Below, piece by piece: positions 61,307 through 64,000 of a DNA stretch of 64,000 nucleotides. Made by a program: the position numbers and the translations under genes. This DNA is from Bacteroidota bacterium (GTDB taxonomy: Bacteria > Bacteroidota > Bacteroidia > AKYH767-A > 2013-40CM-41-45), in contig JADJSV010000017.1 in the NCBI GenBank assembly GCA_016711505.1, positions 248,001 through 312,000 on the forward strand, in the 5' to 3' direction. The notes beneath the pieces were generated by a model that saw only the letters and a list, made by a program, of their open reading frames with translations, was not told where the DNA came from and searched no databases. How positions within the stretch are numbered: position 1 is the stretch's first letter; each line of letters begins with the position of its first letter.

Positions 61307-63999
61307 CTAACGGTAAAAGTTTCTGTAAAAATCTTCGTACTCTTCAATTTTAGCCTGGCTGATCAGGGTAGCAAGATTATTTGCAGAGATAACATACTGA
61401 TGGTACTCATCCGTACTCACGCTTCCATAAACATCATCATTATCATACAAAGTAGTATTGTAGGCTAAAGCATCCGCTTTATTGGTAAATGCCCTAAGGA
61501 TAAAGATTTTATTCCGTGGTCCGAATAACAAGTCCTGCACCTGAATTGCTTTCGAGCCGAAATTTGTAGAATTGAAATTGGATAGCTTTGTTTTGAATCG
61601 GTTTGGTTCAATTGCACCGCCAATGTTCTGGAAAATTACCACTACAAAATGTGTCGTATCCGGATTGTAATTAAAAGCACTGACAGCAATTTCAGGGTCT
61701 TTCGGTCCGGGAACAGTACCGGTTGAAGGTGGCGGAGTAACTGTTCCTTTTGCATGAATTGCATCCAGAATTTCCTGCGCACGGTCTTTCACCGGGTGCT
61801 CTGCATTATTGCGGATCACTTCCAGTAACGAAGCTTCAAAAGTTGGTAATGGTTGTGTCTTACCAATTGCAAGTGCTTTCAACAATTCAAACTGTGGCGA
61901 CAGAATGCTTTTTGGAAATTGTGAATCTGCTTGTGCCTTTCTCTGAATCACTGCCTGATATTCGCCGTTCAGGTATTTTCTGTACGTTTCTTCGTAGAAT
62001 AATTCCAATTCTGTTTTACGGTTGGCTTTATCAGCTGCATAATTCGGATTACGGATGATCTCTGCATATTCAGTGTCTCCGTATTGTGAAAGAATAATGT
62101 TCTTGAAATAATCCGAACGTTCTTTGTTGATCACAGTAGCACCTGAAGTTGTATTGCTGCCAAAGTTACCGGCATACAACCGATACAACTGATAGTAACA
62201 TTGCAAAGTATATTTACTATCAGGAAATCTTTTGATCAATATTTCAAAAGTTTCTGCCGCTGCTACAGGGTCATTCAATTGTTCACGATAGATCAATCCA
62301 ACATTATAGTACGCTTCAATGATCTTCGTAGTTGACTTCTCAATTGATTCGGCATCTCCCGGAATGCTTTTCAGCATATCCGCTTTTCGTTTTTCAGCAC
62401 TGGCTACAGCACCAAGTGTATCCTCTTTTGAAACTTCTTCAATTTGTTCTAGTTCCGGATTCTCTTCAGTTGTGCCGGCTGTTTGTTTATTGCTTCTTCT
62501 CCAGTTGTCTTCTAAAATTCTGTCACCAAATTTTTTCACAAATTCATTCATACCAAGACCAACCGACTGAATATTGTAAAAATACCAGCTGGAACCTGTC
62601 TCTCGATTCATCTCATTAATTTTCTTCGGATCTGATTGCTGAAAGATCTGATTCGCCTGGCGTTCTTCATTGATCCTTTTCGTCTCCGCTGCTTCATTGG
62701 CAAGAACCTGATCAACCATACGCTGTCTTTCTTCAGGTGATAACCTTGCAAGTGTCTGAAGACTGTCTTCATTCTCAATCACCCGTAAATTTTTTACGAG
62801 TTTTGTCAGACTGTTTCGTCTGTTCAATATTTCTGTGTAATCAGGATAATCGTTGGAAAGACTTGATGTGGTACTATCGTAATAAGCTTGCGCCTGAATG
62901 TACTCTCTTTTTGCAAAAGCTATTTTTCCTAATTCAAGATATGACAGTCCTTTCTGATTCACATTTGCCAGACTTGAACGTATCGACAAATTCAAATTAT
63001 CAATTTGCCCGACTTCGTTGCCTTCATTTTTTTCTAAACCGGCCAAAGCATAATAGATCTGATCCAGATAATCTTTATTCTTCGGATCCGATTTCATTCT
63101 TTCCAATTCTTTCCGGACAGTAAGATTGTTTCCTGAAGTTCCATCAGAGCAACGCGCACGATTCAAGCGAGCATTGAATCCAACTTCATACTTCGGATTC
63201 ATTTTGATCACTTTTGTATAAAGATCAAAGGCTTGTTTGAAATTTCCTTTTTGCTGATGTAATTGTCCGAGTATAAATAACCAACGAATCTTCGTGTCAC
63301 GCTTTTTTACCAATGCAGCAGCGCGTGTTAAATGATCGATGGCTTTGTCGTAATTTTTTGTCTGGAGATAGAAATCAGCATTCACTGCTTCAAGTTCCCA
63401 CTTACTGCTCTTAGGAAAATCGCCTTGATTGCGAACAAAGTCAAGCTTCTCTTCTGCTTCGCGTAATTGCGTTAGTTCTAAATATGTTTTAGCCAGCCAC
63501 AAAGATCCTAAATGACGTCCGGCTTCTTTTCTGTAAGTTGATTCTACATACTTAAATGTTTCAATCGCTTCAAAATAGTCGTGTTTGAAAACTGACATTT
63601 TCCATACAACAAATGGTTGTCGTCAATCCATTTCTCCGAATCCGGTTTTTCATTTCCACGTTTATCGATGATCGTATGTCTTTCGATCACAGTCTTAGTC
63701 CGTTTCATAGCATCTTCCAACTGCGGATAAATAGCCTTTGCTTTTGTAGCATCAGCATATTGGAAAACTGATAAAATACGGTCGTAATGATCTGTATGCG
63801 ACTCCGCTAATTTATCTGTGGCCTCTTCAAGTTTTAATCCGGCATTATAATAACCATTATAATGTGCGCTAAGATTATGGAAAGTCCTGGTAATCAACGA
63901 GTCCTTCGTATTTGAGCACGATGACCACGCCATTACCAGTGGCAACAGCGCAACAAGGCCAAACCTTGCCGTTCGACGAAAAAGATGATCAGGAATCAT
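61307..63999 (-). CDS. T9SS periplasmic lipoprotein PorW/SprE-like, frameshifted
   Basis: About 898 aa when corrected, apparently complete (ATG 63997-63999 at the window edge). Lipoprotein leader (LVALLPLVMAWSSCSN), then the family-typical LSAHYNGYYNAGLKLEEA region, many TPR units (HLGSLWLAKTYLELTQLREA, NYDKAIDHLTRAAALVKKRD, AFDLYTKVIKMNPKYEVGFN), a charged coiled part, further TPRs, and a C-terminal domain (THFVVVIFQNIGGAIEPNRF; NKIFILRAFTNKADALAYN). PorW/SprE is needed for T9SS function and gliding in model Bacteroidota. The frame breaks at AAAA 63588-63591; one extra base restores FFKHDYFEAIETF. It complements the many T9SS cargo genes here. Confidence 0.88.
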
Positions 64000-64000
64000 T

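Overview
The window is chromosomal DNA of a member of the Bacteroidota, probably a free-living aerobe. Four things in the sequence point there. At least eight proteins carry a type IX secretion (T9SS) type A C-terminal sorting domain, and a PorW/SprE-like secretion lipoprotein lies at the right edge. Many promoters fit the phylum-specific -33 TTG / -7 TAnnTTTG pattern, and Shine-Dalgarno sequences are largely absent. The ATP synthase genes run atpB-E-F-H-A-G with no atpD/atpC attached, and subunit a has the long exported N-terminus usual in this phylum. I cannot fix the order or genus.

Layout. 1-12 kb: small stress and housekeeping proteins (MBL hydrolase, SRPBCC, two DinB, VOC, DUF4142), a soluble seven-PAS histidine kinase with a coupled single-domain response regulator, and a propeller lipoprotein coupled to a DUF3788 protein. 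12-18.5 kb: repeat-rich DNA, then an ArsC/Spx-like protein, a DMT exporter, yicC-gmk, nadD, a trans-sulfuration enzyme and a decayed IS110 element. 19-24 kb: a tandem pair of T9SS M43 metalloproteases and a beta-barrel protein. 24-33 kb: polA, YkgJ-type and DUF1761 proteins, two large repeat arrays, and an EF-G paralogue with altered GTPase motifs. 33-40.5 kb: two related secreted proteins with different numbers of Ig-like repeats. 40.5-44.5 kb: purQ, an ECF sigma factor beside a B12-binding MerR regulator (a probable light-sensing pair), a 2Fe-2S ferredoxin pair and DUF421. 44.4-48.8 kb: a MITE-like element, a very large secreted protein and MarC. 48.8-54.1 kb: ATP synthase. 54.3-59.7 kb: accessory genes (M43 protease, envelope-stress membrane proteins, a PhyH-type oxygenase, a T9SS protein, a beta-barrel). 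59.8-64 kb: a small membrane protein, AtpZ-like protein, bactofilin, KTSC protein and PorW/SprE.

How the parts fit. The secreted proteins (proteases, Ig-repeat proteins, GEVED/PKD protein) would be T9SS substrates, and PorW/SprE is part of that export machinery. AtpZ-like and bactofilin genes normally sit next to atpB in this phylum; here about 5.8 kb of genes in both orientations separates them, and atpB has its own good promoter.

Quality caution. Seven otherwise intact genes are broken by eleven one-base frameshifts, all at short homopolymers and nearly all correctable by adding one base. This looks like homopolymer error in the assembly rather than gene decay, so I annotate these as whole genes spanning the frameshift. 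No tRNA, rRNA or CRISPR array was seen.
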